Shown here: positions 51,414 through 59,704 of the stretch, in pieces
Layout: every line of letters begins with the position of its first letter
Position numbering within the stretch: the stretch's first letter is position 1
Assembly: GCA_037447215.1 (NCBI GenBank)
Contig: JBBIHB010000003.1
Location: 62,001-126,000 of the forward strand
Direction of reading: 5' to 3'
Source: UBA1413 sp037447215
GTDB lineage: Bacteria; Bacteroidota; Bacteroidia; Bacteroidales; Prolixibacteraceae
Length of the DNA stretch: 64,000 bases
Made by a program: the position numbers and the translations under genes
Notes under the pieces: model-generated
Told to the model about the DNA's origin: nothing
Seen by the model: only the letters and a program-made list of their open reading frames with translations
The model's database searches: none

Positions 51414-54266
51414 TTAACAGGCCCGCCTTGAGCGGGTCATTTTTTTTCTCAAATGGTCAGCAACCATCATTAGGGCAATCAAAAATATAGTACTAAAGAA
51501 ATAAACCTCATTGCCTGAAAAGAGAGGATCAGATCGGCCAATAGTTATGTACCCCATCCAAAAATGCGGGTGGCTCATAAAAGGATCCGAATTCCGGATA
51601 TGTTTAAGTTTTGCATTTCGCAATGCAATATCCTTTGGTTTGCCCGCTTTGAGGTTATTATAAAACTCTTTCATTATTTCAGTGCCCGACCGGTCTTCAA
51701 CCTCCCATAAAGTCATTACCACCGATGGGCATCCTGCATAAAAGAAACCGCGCGCAAGGCTCATAACCCCTTCTCCTTTGCGCAATATCCCACTCCCTGT
51801 ATTACATGCGCTTAAAACAGCCATTCGTGCTATAAGCCTAAGGTTGTAAATATCGGAAGTGTTAAACCATCCATCATCATTTAAATCGTTTGCATTGCCG
51901 GGATAGAATGCAAGGCGTGAGAATGAGGGGATCGAATCGTTGATCAGTGTATGCATGGCAAGGTGTAAAATATCGTAGTCCCCTGCAGTTTGCCTGAAAT
52001 TTGCCTCTGTAGCTTGCTCGCCTTTAAAAAAATCAGCCCTGATCGATTTAGACAAATATTTAACTTCTTCAAATATACCCGGTATAGCTGCCAATTGACT
52101 TATCGACTCATCATTGTACCGGGCGGTTAGATAATCAGGGGCAAATGCAATGGTTTGCTTTTTTCTGATTATTGGTTTAGTGCCCGAACGCATAAATAAT
52201 TCTGTTGAATAAGCATAATTAACCGGATAATCCAGTATCAGGTAGTTAAGGTCATGATAATGAATGCGGTTGGTTTCAGGTCTTTGGGTCAATAAAGCTT
52301 CAAACGGTATATAGCTTAGGATACCATCGGGAACGATGGTCAGTCTTTTCTCCGATATTACCGGAAATAAAGGGAAAAGTAATTTATTGTAAAGATAATA
52401 AGCAGATTCACAGTAGGATTTAAATTGGGCTAAACCTGAATTAATGAATTCTGTTGTCGAAAGTGATTTATACAGTGTTTCAATTTTTTCTTGTGTCTCT
52501 TGGTTAAAAGGTTCTTTCCGAAATTGAAATGCTTCCTTACTTATCGCAAAAATGTAAATTGACCCTGTTTCATTGATTGTACCATTGTGAACAGCAAACT
52601 CCACAATTGATTCGTTCCTTTTCATTTTTTTCTGTAAATCGCTGATAAAAAGGTTCCTCCGGGCATATTTTAACTGATAATAATCTTGGTAATTTTTCTC
52701 GAGTAACGCTCTCAATTCCGTTCTTTTCTGTTCATTGGAAAATATATGTTGCTGAAATTCCCTGACCTTTATTGTGTCCGGTTTTGCAGAAAGATTTTCT
52801 TCATAGAACCTTTCACGGTAGTAAGCAAGATTTGAGTTGTAGAGATTCTCAAGTTCTGATAAACTGTCGGGTATCAGGCTAGATTCACGCGCCTGCATTT
52901 CCGAAATATTGTCGAAAAGTGTGGCAGCCTTAGCCCTTCCGGCATTTTCTAGTGCAACGTCAAAATACTTTTTTGAATTGGTAACCTGAAACAGGTCATA
53001 GGCAGCCGAGATAGTATTTGAAAAAATAAATTGCTGTAATTCAGCAAACATCATTTTACTGTCGTCCGATATGAAACTGGTCCTCATCTGGATAGCCAGA
53101 TCGCTTGCTGCGGTAAGAGCCATGAGGGCAAGTCCAAGGTATTTTTGATCTGAGTCATTGTTGCTGCTGGAAAGAATCCGGGCAAGTTGTTGCCATGATT
53201 GTCCAAGATCGTTCAATATCCTGAGATTTAAGATTTGAAAATTACTTTTTTCAAAGTCAGTTACGGAAAAATCCCCGCTATTGAAATCACCATTCAGTAG
53301 ATGCAATGCTTTTAAACTATATTCGATGGATTTATTCAGGTTCATTGTTTTAATGGACTGAAACTCATGGACAGACGAGGAATTCACTGTTTTAGAATAC
53401 CAGGCTGATGCAAATGACCGATAAAGTTCGCCCAGGTCTCGTTGCGTGTTTCCGTGCAAAAGATAAATTTTTTCAGCTTCAGTGAAGTAAATAATTCCTG
53501 AATCGGGTTGATTAATGTTAATAAAGAATTGCCCGTATGCGGTATATTGATCGGCAAGTTCATAAGAATCTTTACCATACTCCTTTTTAATCATATCAAT
53601 AACCGAGCGGAGGATTTCTTTTGACCTGTTGTGCTCGAGCATAGAGGAATAAATACTGGCTTTCAGGTTTAAATATTCAATCTTGAAGAAATCCCCTGTT
53701 TTATTCTGATATTTATTGATGACCGATAGTGCCTCAGTGTGATAATTTACCTGATGCAGAGTATTGGCCAAATTGAAAATAGCTGAATAATAGCTAATCG
53801 GATTATATGGGTCATTAGTACTTTCAAAAATTTGGATGGCTCTTTGGTTATAACGGATAGCTTCTGATAAATCGCCTTTTAATTGAAAGTAGTTTGCAAT
53901 ATTTGTATAAATTTCTGCAAAGCGAGAATCATTTTCTGAAATATTGTTTTCGTAAATATCTTCTGCAAAACGAAAATATCTAAATGCATTATCTAATTGA
54001 AAAAGGTTTTTATATTGAATAGCCATTCCCATATAGGTGCCTCCTAACCTAATATGTTTTTCACCGAATATCTTTTTTCTATATTCTAAACTTTTTCGAA
54101 ATAATTCAAGTGCTTTTTCAGGTTCATTTTTGCGCCCAAAGTTTACCGCATCACGGTAATATTCTATTGCAAGCAGGCTATCCTTCTCTGTATAGTTAGT
54201 CTGACTGAAAATTGTTGGAGAGTGCTGCAAAAAAATCAATAAAAAAATAAAAAAAAATCGTTCCAT
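51414..54266 (-). CDS. Exported TPR-CHAT caspase-like protease
   Basis: 950 residues. A Sec signal (MERFFFIFLLIFLQHSPTIFS) is followed by TPR units from ~30 to ~450 (AVNFGRKNEPEKALELFRKSLEY, RLGGTYMGMAIQYKN and others), a helical linker, and a CHAT protease domain at ~600-910. The caspase-type dyad is in place: His772 in ILHLAMHT and Cys821 in LSACNTGSG, followed by GEGVMSLARGFFYAGCPSVV and FWMGYITIG. A C-terminal membrane helix (~921-936) and the basic tail RKKMTRSRRAC predict a periplasmic enzyme tethered to the inner membrane. It is convergent to the sigma operon and divergent from the 50-residue peptide. Its natural substrate is unknown. Confidence 0.9.
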   Translation of the reverse strand: MERFFFIFLLIFLQHSPTIFSQTNYTEKDSLLAIEYYRDAVNFGRKNEPEKALELFRKSLEYRKKIFGEKHIRLGGTYMGMAIQYKNLFQLDNAFRYFRFAEDIYENNISENDSRFAEIYTNIANYFQLKGDLSEAIRYNQRAIQIFESTNDPYNPISYYSAIFNLANTLHQVNYHTEALSVINKYQNKTGDFFKIEYLNLKASIYSSMLEHNRSKEILRSVIDMIKKEYGKDSYELADQYTAYGQFFININQPDSGIIYFTEAEKIYLLHGNTQRDLGELYRSFASAWYSKTVNSSSVHEFQSIKTMNLNKSIEYSLKALHLLNGDFNSGDFSVTDFEKSNFQILNLRILNDLGQSWQQLARILSSSNNDSDQKYLGLALMALTAASDLAIQMRTSFISDDSKMMFAELQQFIFSNTISAAYDLFQVTNSKKYFDVALENAGRAKAATLFDNISEMQARESSLIPDSLSELENLYNSNLAYYRERFYEENLSAKPDTIKVREFQQHIFSNEQKRTELRALLEKNYQDYYQLKYARRNLFISDLQKKMKRNESIVEFAVHNGTINETGSIYIFAISKEAFQFRKEPFNQETQEKIETLYKSLSTTEFINSGLAQFKSYCESAYYLYNKLLFPLFPVISEKRLTIVPDGILSYIPFEALLTQRPETNRIHYHDLNYLILDYPVNYAYSTELFMRSGTKPIIRKKQTIAFAPDYLTARYNDESISQLAAIPGIFEEVKYLSKSIRADFFKGEQATEANFRQTAGDYDILHLAMHTLINDSIPSFSRLAFYPGNANDLNDDGWFNTSDIYNLRLIARMAVLSACNTGSGILRKGEGVMSLARGFFYAGCPSVVMTLWEVEDRSGTEIMKEFYNNLKAGKPKDIALRNAKLKHIRNSDPFMSHPHFWMGYITIGRSDPLFSGNEVYFFSTIFLIALMMVADHLRKKMTRSRRAC

Positions 54267-54332
54267 AACTTACATGATTTCAGGCATATAGATAAAAACG
54301 AAAAAAAATTTTCAAAAAAAACAAAAATTTCT

Positions 54333-54367
54333 GGGTTACCTTTTCAAGGTTTCCGGAATATTATACA
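54333..54367 (+). promoter_or_regulatory. Bipartite motif between CHAT and the small peptide (copy B)
   Basis: GGGTTACC (54333-54340), 14 bases, GGAAT (54355-54359), TATACAG (54361-54367). Same order and spacing as copy A at 49146. In this orientation it would drive the peptide gene, with a ~40-base leader; the CHAT gene lies on the other side. Confidence 0.55.
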
Positions 54368-54386
54368 GAGAGTGAATGTATAAAAA

Positions 54387-54406
54387 AGTTTTAACGTATT
54401 ATCCTT
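54387..54406. repeat. Inverted repeat, right copy
   Basis: AGTTTTAACGTATTATCCTT, the inverted partner of 51341-51359 (19 of 20 positions with one gap). It lies in the leader of the small peptide gene, six bases before its ATG. Confidence 0.6.
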
Positions 54407-54412
54407 ATTGCA

Positions 54413-54565
54413 ATGAAAACTATCAACAACGTAAAAAATAGCGCCCGCACAAATAATGGTTTCGAAGTTCTGAACAATTTTGAAATGCTCAACATCCGTG
54501 GTGGCAATACCCCTGAAAAACTAAAAACCAAAGAAATCGACGTTTACGATACCAGAGAGCTTTAA
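54413..54565 (+). CDS. 50-residue peptide with a double-glycine leader
   Basis: Starts MKTINNVKNSARTNNGF and contains VLNNFEMLNIRGG followed by 19 polar residues (NTPEKLKTKEIDVYDTREL). Counting back from the GG pair, Ile is at -4, Met at -7, Glu at -8 and Leu at -12, which is the classic double-glycine leader pattern cleaved by C39-type peptidases in bacteriocins and signalling peptides. No C39 transporter is in the window; the CHAT protease gene is divergent. A bipartite promoter-like motif lies upstream and a terminator lies 40 bases downstream, so it is a separate short transcription unit. Function is unknown; it could be a secreted signal, a toxin or a protease substrate. Confidence 0.7.
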   Translation: MKTINNVKNSARTNNGFEVLNNFEMLNIRGGNTPEKLKTKEIDVYDTREL

Positions 54566-54604
54566 TTGTTTGAGGCTTTAGGCCACAAACTGATTGGTCA
54601 GAAT

Positions 54605-54631
54605 GGGTGAAACCGAAAGTTTTACCCTTTT
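54605..54631 (+). terminator. Rho-independent terminator after the small peptide gene
   Basis: GGGTGAAAC (54605-54613) pairs with GTTTTACCC (54619-54627), one G-T pair, loop CGAAA, then TTTT and further T-rich sequence. It points in the plus direction only, which supports a real transcript for the 50-residue peptide. Confidence 0.85.
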
Positions 54632-55796
54632 ATTGTTTTATGATGTCTTTCCTGATAAGGCTTTTGCGTTTTCCTTCGAAAAGATCGAAACATTGAAAAC
54701 TGCATGGCAACGCACCATTCAATAATTTGTATTTTTTGGTCGCTTTTAATCCGATAAACTGCAGCATATCTGCTGCTGAGGAGAGAATCCATGCTTTGTT
54801 GCCCGAATAGCGGTGTTTCAGTTTTTCTCCAATCATTTGATACAGGTTTTTGAGGTCGTTGGTATTTAAACGCTCACCATAGGGCGGATTAATTATCAGC
54901 ATTCCATTTTCTGGTTTAACATCGAGCTTTGCAAAATCGGAAACCTGAAATTGTATCAGATTGAAAACCCTGGCCGAACGGGCATTGGTTTGAGCACCTA
55001 CAATTGATGCCCTGCTTATATCTGACGCAAAAATTCTACCTGAAAAATCACGATGATGAAATTCCTCTTTAACTTTTTCGAAGAGCTCCGGGTCAAAATC
55101 TTTCCAATGCATAAAGGCAAAATCTTTCCGGTATTTCCCCGGTGGAATATTTCGAGCAATTAATGCTGCTTCGATGGGCAATGTACCTGATCCACACATC
55201 GGGTCAACAAAATCTGTTTCACCATTCCAACCTGTCAGCAAAATCATACCAGCAGCCAAAACTTCACTGAGTGGCGCATCGCCTTGTACCTGGCGATATC
55301 CCCTTTTATGGAGCGATTCGCCTGAACTGTCGATGGACAAGGTACATTGGTTTTGACTTATGTGTACATGAAAAATAATATCAGGTGATTTTGTATCTAT
55401 ATCAGGTCGGTTTCCAGTCCTTTGCCTGAACCTGTCAACAATTGCATCTTTAAGTTTAAGCGAAGCAAACATTGAATTTTTAAATACTGTCGAGTGATAG
55501 ACTGTACTTTGCACTGCAAAAGTCTGATTCAGGCTGAGATAGTCTTCCCATTTCAGCTTAATGCAATTGATATGAAAATCATCGGCATCTTTAAACCTGA
55601 AACTTTCAATTTGCCTGAAAACCCGTATTGCAGTTCTAAGGCCATAATTTGCCTTATATATCATAGGCAAGTCACCTTCGAAAAATACGGCTCTATTACC
55701 GGTTTCAATATTTTCTCCCCCGATTCCTTTAACTTCATTGGTTAAAACCTCCTCTAACCCTTCGAGGGTTTTTACTGTAATCCTGAATTTTTCCAA
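54630..55796 (-). CDS. THUMP-domain 23S rRNA methyltransferase (RlmL-like)
   Basis: 388 residues. An N-terminal THUMP/ferredoxin-like RNA-binding region (~1-160, VYHSTVFKNSMFASLKLKDAIVDRFR) precedes a Rossmann methyltransferase domain with VDPMCGSGTLPIEAALIARN (SAM site) and the catalytic LIINPPYGERL (NPPY, N2-guanine/N6-adenine type). It corresponds to the N2-G2445 half of RlmL/YcbY. cysE lies upstream with a short gap on the same strand. Confidence 0.93.
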   Translation of the reverse strand: MEKFRITVKTLEGLEEVLTNEVKGIGGENIETGNRAVFFEGDLPMIYKANYGLRTAIRVFRQIESFRFKDADDFHINCIKLKWEDYLSLNQTFAVQSTVYHSTVFKNSMFASLKLKDAIVDRFRQRTGNRPDIDTKSPDIIFHVHISQNQCTLSIDSSGESLHKRGYRQVQGDAPLSEVLAAGMILLTGWNGETDFVDPMCGSGTLPIEAALIARNIPPGKYRKDFAFMHWKDFDPELFEKVKEEFHHRDFSGRIFASDISRASIVGAQTNARSARVFNLIQFQVSDFAKLDVKPENGMLIINPPYGERLNTNDLKNLYQMIGEKLKHRYSGNKAWILSSAADMLQFIGLKATKKYKLLNGALPCSFQCFDLFEGKRKSLIRKDIIKQ

Positions 55797-55822
55797 AACA
55801 ATCTGATTTATTTGATGTTGTA

Positions 55823-56749
55823 TTATATACCTGCACCATCGAGAAAATTATTCTCCCGGTGTTTTCCCTGAGAAACTTTTGAGTTTGGTGGTAGATCACG
55901 GGTGACCCATACGTTACCTCCAATCACTGAGTTTTCCCCGATGGTTATCCTTCCAAGTATGGTGGCACCTGCGTATATGATTACATTGTCCTCCACAATC
56001 GGGTGACGGGGTATGCCTTTTACCGGATTTCCATTTTCGTCGAGTTCAAAACTTTTTGCCCCAAGGGTTACACCTTGGAAAATTTTTACATGATTACCAA
56101 TTATGCATGTTGACCCTATCACAACGCCAGTCCCGTGGTCGATGGTAAAATATTCTCCAATCTGTGCACGCGGATGAATATCGATCCCGGTTTCACTATG
56201 TGCCATTTCTGATATATAACGCGGAATCAAAGGTACATTCAACTCGTAAAGACGATGGGCTACCCTGTAGTTTGTAATGGCCTTTATAGCAGGATAACAA
56301 AAAATAACCTCACCATAGCTCACTGCAGCCGGATCTCCCAGATACATGCTTTCTACATCATTAACCAGCTTTCGCCTGATTTCCGGAAGATATTCAATAA
56401 ATCCCATTGCCATCTCTTTGGATAATTCGGAATGCTTTTTCAGCTTGTTATCCGATTGGTCTTTACATTCGAAACACAAACCTGCAAGTATTTCATCGCT
56501 GAGCAGTTCGAAAAGCTCATCAACATAAACCCCCATATAATGCTGAATGGTATTGGGGCGTAAGGAAGTACTACCAAAGTAACCGGGGAAAATTATTTCA
56601 CGGACCAGTTCAATGATTCTTGAAAGCTTTTGAATCGAAGGCATAGGCTCACCCAGTCTGTGCTCATGACAAACCAGGTTGTATGTTCCGGGATCGGCAA
56701 GTAACTCAATTGTTTTACTTATTTTTTGATGATAACCTGAATGATTCAT
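55823..56749 (-). CDS. cysE: Serine O-acetyltransferase
   Basis: 308 residues; acetylates serine with acetyl-CoA in cysteine synthesis. An N-terminal helical region (~1-190) is followed by the left-handed beta-helix with hexapeptide repeats: GIDIHPRAQIGEYFTIDHGTGVVIGSTCIIGNHVKIFQGVTLGA, with the catalytic histidine in DHGTG, and IYAGATILGRITIGENSVIGGN. It is longer than E. coli CysE, as is usual for the EpsC-like Bacteroidota type. Confidence 0.92.
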   Translation of the reverse strand: MNHSGYHQKISKTIELLADPGTYNLVCHEHRLGEPMPSIQKLSRIIELVREIIFPGYFGSTSLRPNTIQHYMGVYVDELFELLSDEILAGLCFECKDQSDNKLKKHSELSKEMAMGFIEYLPEIRRKLVNDVESMYLGDPAAVSYGEVIFCYPAIKAITNYRVAHRLYELNVPLIPRYISEMAHSETGIDIHPRAQIGEYFTIDHGTGVVIGSTCIIGNHVKIFQGVTLGAKSFELDENGNPVKGIPRHPIVEDNVIIYAGATILGRITIGENSVIGGNVWVTRDLPPNSKVSQGKHRENNFLDGAGI

Positions 56750-56802
56750 GATGTGTGGTTTAATCCGAATGCTAAAAGTAAACTATGTTTATAATAATTG
56801 TG

Positions 56803-57315
56803 TCATAATTGTTGGATAATTTTTAAAGCATTTTTAAAACGTTCATCTGCATAGCCTGAAACTTCACCGTATGCGAACCCTAAATCACTAATTGCTTTCC
56901 GATAGCGCATTTGAAGCATTTCCCTCATTTCTCCGCCATTTTCACGCACAGGGTCAGGAACCCAGGGAAGATCGGTATCGCAGAGAAGAAAAAGGCTGAC
57001 AGGCGATTCGCTAATAGTTTCAACGATCCAAGAAGGGACTTTCCCAAATACCTCATCGAACCATATCATTGAAATAACAAGCCAGGTATCAAAAAAAACA
57101 AAATTGTTTTTCAACGATTTTGCTATTTTCATTTGTGCCTTCTGCATAAGGGCAATGGAATAAACATCATCAAAATTGTAAGGCCTGTTTAGCTGTTCCA
57201 CGTATAATCTCGGAAATTCAGGAAAAGAAGGTGCCCTAAAATATGCAGAAAGTTGCCGGGTAAGAATTGACTTCCCGGTTGATTCGGCACCGGTTATAAC
57301 AATAATTTTAGGCAT
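56803..57315 (-). CDS. NadR-type ribosylnicotinamide kinase
   Basis: 170 residues. The P-loop GAESTGKS is at 9-16, followed by FPEFPRLYVEQLNRPYNFDD, VFFDTWLVISMIWFDEVFG (Walker B region) and LLCDTDLPWVPDPVRENG. This matches the kinase domain of NadR, here without the adenylyltransferase half. It should phosphorylate nicotinamide riboside brought in by PnuC, whose gene it overlaps by eight bases, trapping it for NAD synthesis. Confidence 0.9.
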   Translation of the reverse strand: MPKIIVITGAESTGKSILTRQLSAYFRAPSFPEFPRLYVEQLNRPYNFDDVYSIALMQKAQMKIAKSLKNNFVFFDTWLVISMIWFDEVFGKVPSWIVETISESPVSLFLLCDTDLPWVPDPVRENGGEMREMLQMRYRKAISDLGFAYGEVSGYADERFKNALKIIQQL

Positions 57316-57928
57316 CTTTCCCTGTTTTATTTAATGGTTCTGAAATATTTTTCTGCCATGCTATCAGGCCGATAAATGCCATAAAAGTATAAACAAGGAA
57401 CAAAACAACTGTAGGCCACAGTCCCTTATACATATATAGGCCTGCCGATATGAGATCAACAACAATCCAGATTATCCAATGTTCCAGTATTTTTCGCGCA
57501 AGCATATAAGTTGCGACAATACTCAATGCTGTGGTTGCCGAATCCATAATGGGAACCGGTGAGTCAGTAAAATTCTTCAATATGGCATAAATAACTCCAA
57601 AAATCACGATGGTGTATAAAATTGCATATCTGATTTGAATTTTTGTAATTCTGCTGACTGGAAGCCGTGTCGAATGGTTTTCCGGATTCCTTTTAAGCCA
57701 GAGCCGCCAACCATAAAGGCTTATAAAGACGTAGTAAAGCTGTAGCCCCATGTCGGCATAAAACTTCGACTGAAAAAATACCACTACATATAAAATGGAT
57801 GTAGCCAGCCCTGTAGGCCAGGTAAGAATATTCTGGCGAATGGAAAAAAGGATGTAAAGTATACCGAGAATGGCCCCCATTAACTCAATATAGTTTGCTG
57901 AGAGCCATTCTGTTAGTATTCCTGACAT
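57308..57928 (-). CDS. pnuC: PnuC-type nicotinamide riboside transporter
   Basis: 206 residues, about seven membrane helices. GAILGILYILFSIRQNILTWPTGLATSILYVVVFF at the N-terminus and YYVFISLYGWRLW, ILEHWIIWIVVDLISAGLYMYKG and later helices define PnuC. Coupling to the NadR-type kinase (eight-base overlap) points to nicotinamide riboside rather than thiamine as the substrate; no TPP riboswitch is visible upstream. Confidence 0.93.
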   Translation of the reverse strand: MSGILTEWLSANYIELMGAILGILYILFSIRQNILTWPTGLATSILYVVVFFQSKFYADMGLQLYYVFISLYGWRLWLKRNPENHSTRLPVSRITKIQIRYAILYTIVIFGVIYAILKNFTDSPVPIMDSATTALSIVATYMLARKILEHWIIWIVVDLISAGLYMYKGLWPTVVLFLVYTFMAFIGLIAWQKNISEPLNKTGKDA

Positions 57929-57940
57929 GAATAAAAGCTG

Positions 57941-59548
57941 TTATTCATTTTTTACCAGGAGTTCATTGAACATTTTCTGGTTCTTCAGAACTTCTAATGC
58001 TTTCAATATGGTTTTGTCGTCCTGATTGAAAATTTGGAAGAAATGATCCCGAGTAAATAAATCACGTGCAACCAATGCTTTCATCTCTTTTTTCATGATA
58101 TTGGTAGTGAAATCGATGCTTTCTTGATCACGTTCGATGCCTTCTTTTTCGCCTGTAGCTACAACAGCTTCAATTATGTCAGCAGTAATATGAAATTTTT
58201 TAATGAATGCCTCAAAATCAGGAAATTGTTTTTTAAGGTTTTCCCTGTTTTTGTCAACATAATCGAGTACAAAATTATTCAGGATACCGTTGCGCTGTAA
58301 ACGGTTGTAGTAACGGTACATCATTGAAGTATCCATGCTGACAAAAATATCGGGCATTATACCACCGCCACCGTAAACAGTGCGACCATTAATCAATGTC
58401 CTGAATTTTAAAGAATCAGGGAATGAAATACTGTCGGCATGGAACATTTCTCCATGCTCAAGCCTTCGCTGATAATCATTGCGGTACTCATTGATTCCAT
58501 TATTGTAAGGTTTCTGGATTGCCCTGCCTGTGGGTGTATAATAGTGGGCTGTGGTCAACCGGACCATGGAACCATCGGTCAGGTAGAAAGGTTGCTGTAC
58601 AAGTCCCTTCCCGAATGTCCGCCTTCCGATTATTATTCCACGGTCCCAGTCCTGAACAGCTCCTGCCACAATTTCACTTGCCGATGCCGAACCTTCGTTA
58701 ACCAGAACAATTAGTTTACCATCTTCGAACATACCTTGCGTAGTTGCTTTATATTCCCTCTTAGGGTTATTTATCCCCTCGGTATAAACTACTAACTTAT
58801 AGTTGGGAAGAAATTCGTCGGCAAGGTCGATGGCAGCCTTGAGAAAACCTCCGCCATTTCCTCTCAGGTCGAGAATAAGGTTTTTTACATTGCTTTTCTT
58901 CAATCCATCCATTGCAGTTTTAAACTCTTCGATAGTGGAGGCCGAGAAGCGGTTAAGTTTTATGTACCCGGTTTCCTTATCAATCATGTAAAAAGTATCA
59001 AGGCTGTAAATGGGGATTTTATCGCGGATGATGGTAAAGTCGAGCAATTGACTGCTGGTGCGTCGCTGAACCTGAAGGTCAACCTTTGTGCCTTTTTCTC
59101 CGCGAAGCATTTTCATTACGTCATCGTTTTTAAGGCCAACTCCGGCAACATTTTTCCCGTCAATAGTTATAATACGGTCGCCGGCAAGCAGCCCAACTTT
59201 TTCTGATGGCCCTCCCGGTACAGTTGATAATACAAGAAGTGTATCTTTCAAGATATTGAACGTAATCCCAATACCTTCGAAATTAGCTTGCAAAGGTTCG
59301 TTCATCCTCTCAACTTCGTCTTTCGATATATATACTGAGTGAGGATCTAACTCCAGGAGCAACGAAACAATTGCCTTTTCGGTCAAATCCGAAATATTCG
59401 TAGAATCAACATAATAGGAATCTATCAGTCGGAGCAACCTGCCGAATTTCTGACTGTTTTCCTGAACTGCCTGTGCAGTTGAATGCAATTTGAGTAACAG
59501 GATTATGACAGAGAATATTATTGTCCTAATCATTGTTTTTGCTTTCAT
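57941..59548 (-). CDS. S41 carboxy-terminal processing protease
   Basis: 535 residues with an N-terminal signal or anchor (MIRTIIFSVIILLLKLHSTAQ). A PDZ domain (~85-165, GIGITFNILKDTLLVLSTVPGGPSEKVGLLAGD) precedes the S41 catalytic domain: LILDLRGNGGGFL, the nucleophile Ser289 in NEGSASASEI and Lys314 in RTFGKGLVQ, 25 residues apart as in Prc/CtpA. A ~140-residue C-terminal helical region follows. It should process periplasmic proteins at their C-termini. No close partner gene is evident; PnuC lies just downstream. Confidence 0.94.
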   Translation of the reverse strand: MKAKTMIRTIIFSVIILLLKLHSTAQAVQENSQKFGRLLRLIDSYYVDSTNISDLTEKAIVSLLLELDPHSVYISKDEVERMNEPLQANFEGIGITFNILKDTLLVLSTVPGGPSEKVGLLAGDRIITIDGKNVAGVGLKNDDVMKMLRGEKGTKVDLQVQRRTSSQLLDFTIIRDKIPIYSLDTFYMIDKETGYIKLNRFSASTIEEFKTAMDGLKKSNVKNLILDLRGNGGGFLKAAIDLADEFLPNYKLVVYTEGINNPKREYKATTQGMFEDGKLIVLVNEGSASASEIVAGAVQDWDRGIIIGRRTFGKGLVQQPFYLTDGSMVRLTTAHYYTPTGRAIQKPYNNGINEYRNDYQRRLEHGEMFHADSISFPDSLKFRTLINGRTVYGGGGIMPDIFVSMDTSMMYRYYNRLQRNGILNNFVLDYVDKNRENLKKQFPDFEAFIKKFHITADIIEAVVATGEKEGIERDQESIDFTTNIMKKEMKALVARDLFTRDHFFQIFNQDDKTILKALEVLKNQKMFNELLVKNE

Positions 59549-59704
59549 TATTGAAATCCTTTAAATATATTTATTTCTGACAAATCAACTATGATGTGGC
59601 TCAGAGTATAGTCATTGCAAAGCATATACCAAAATTTATCTTACAAATTCCTGATTTCCCTTATTAACGTTACAACTATGCACAATGTTTTTCTGATGTA
59701 AAGG

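Noticed and set aside
51414..54266. Craspase-type (type III-E CRISPR) TPR-CHAT protease
   Set aside because: There is no CRISPR array or gRAMP effector in the window, and this protein has a Sec signal and a C-terminal membrane helix, so it acts outside the cytoplasm.
57929..57940. TPP or other riboswitch upstream of pnuC
   Set aside because: Only 12 bases separate pnuC from the end of the window-distal neighbour on its upstream region near 57941, and no conserved riboswitch core is visible.
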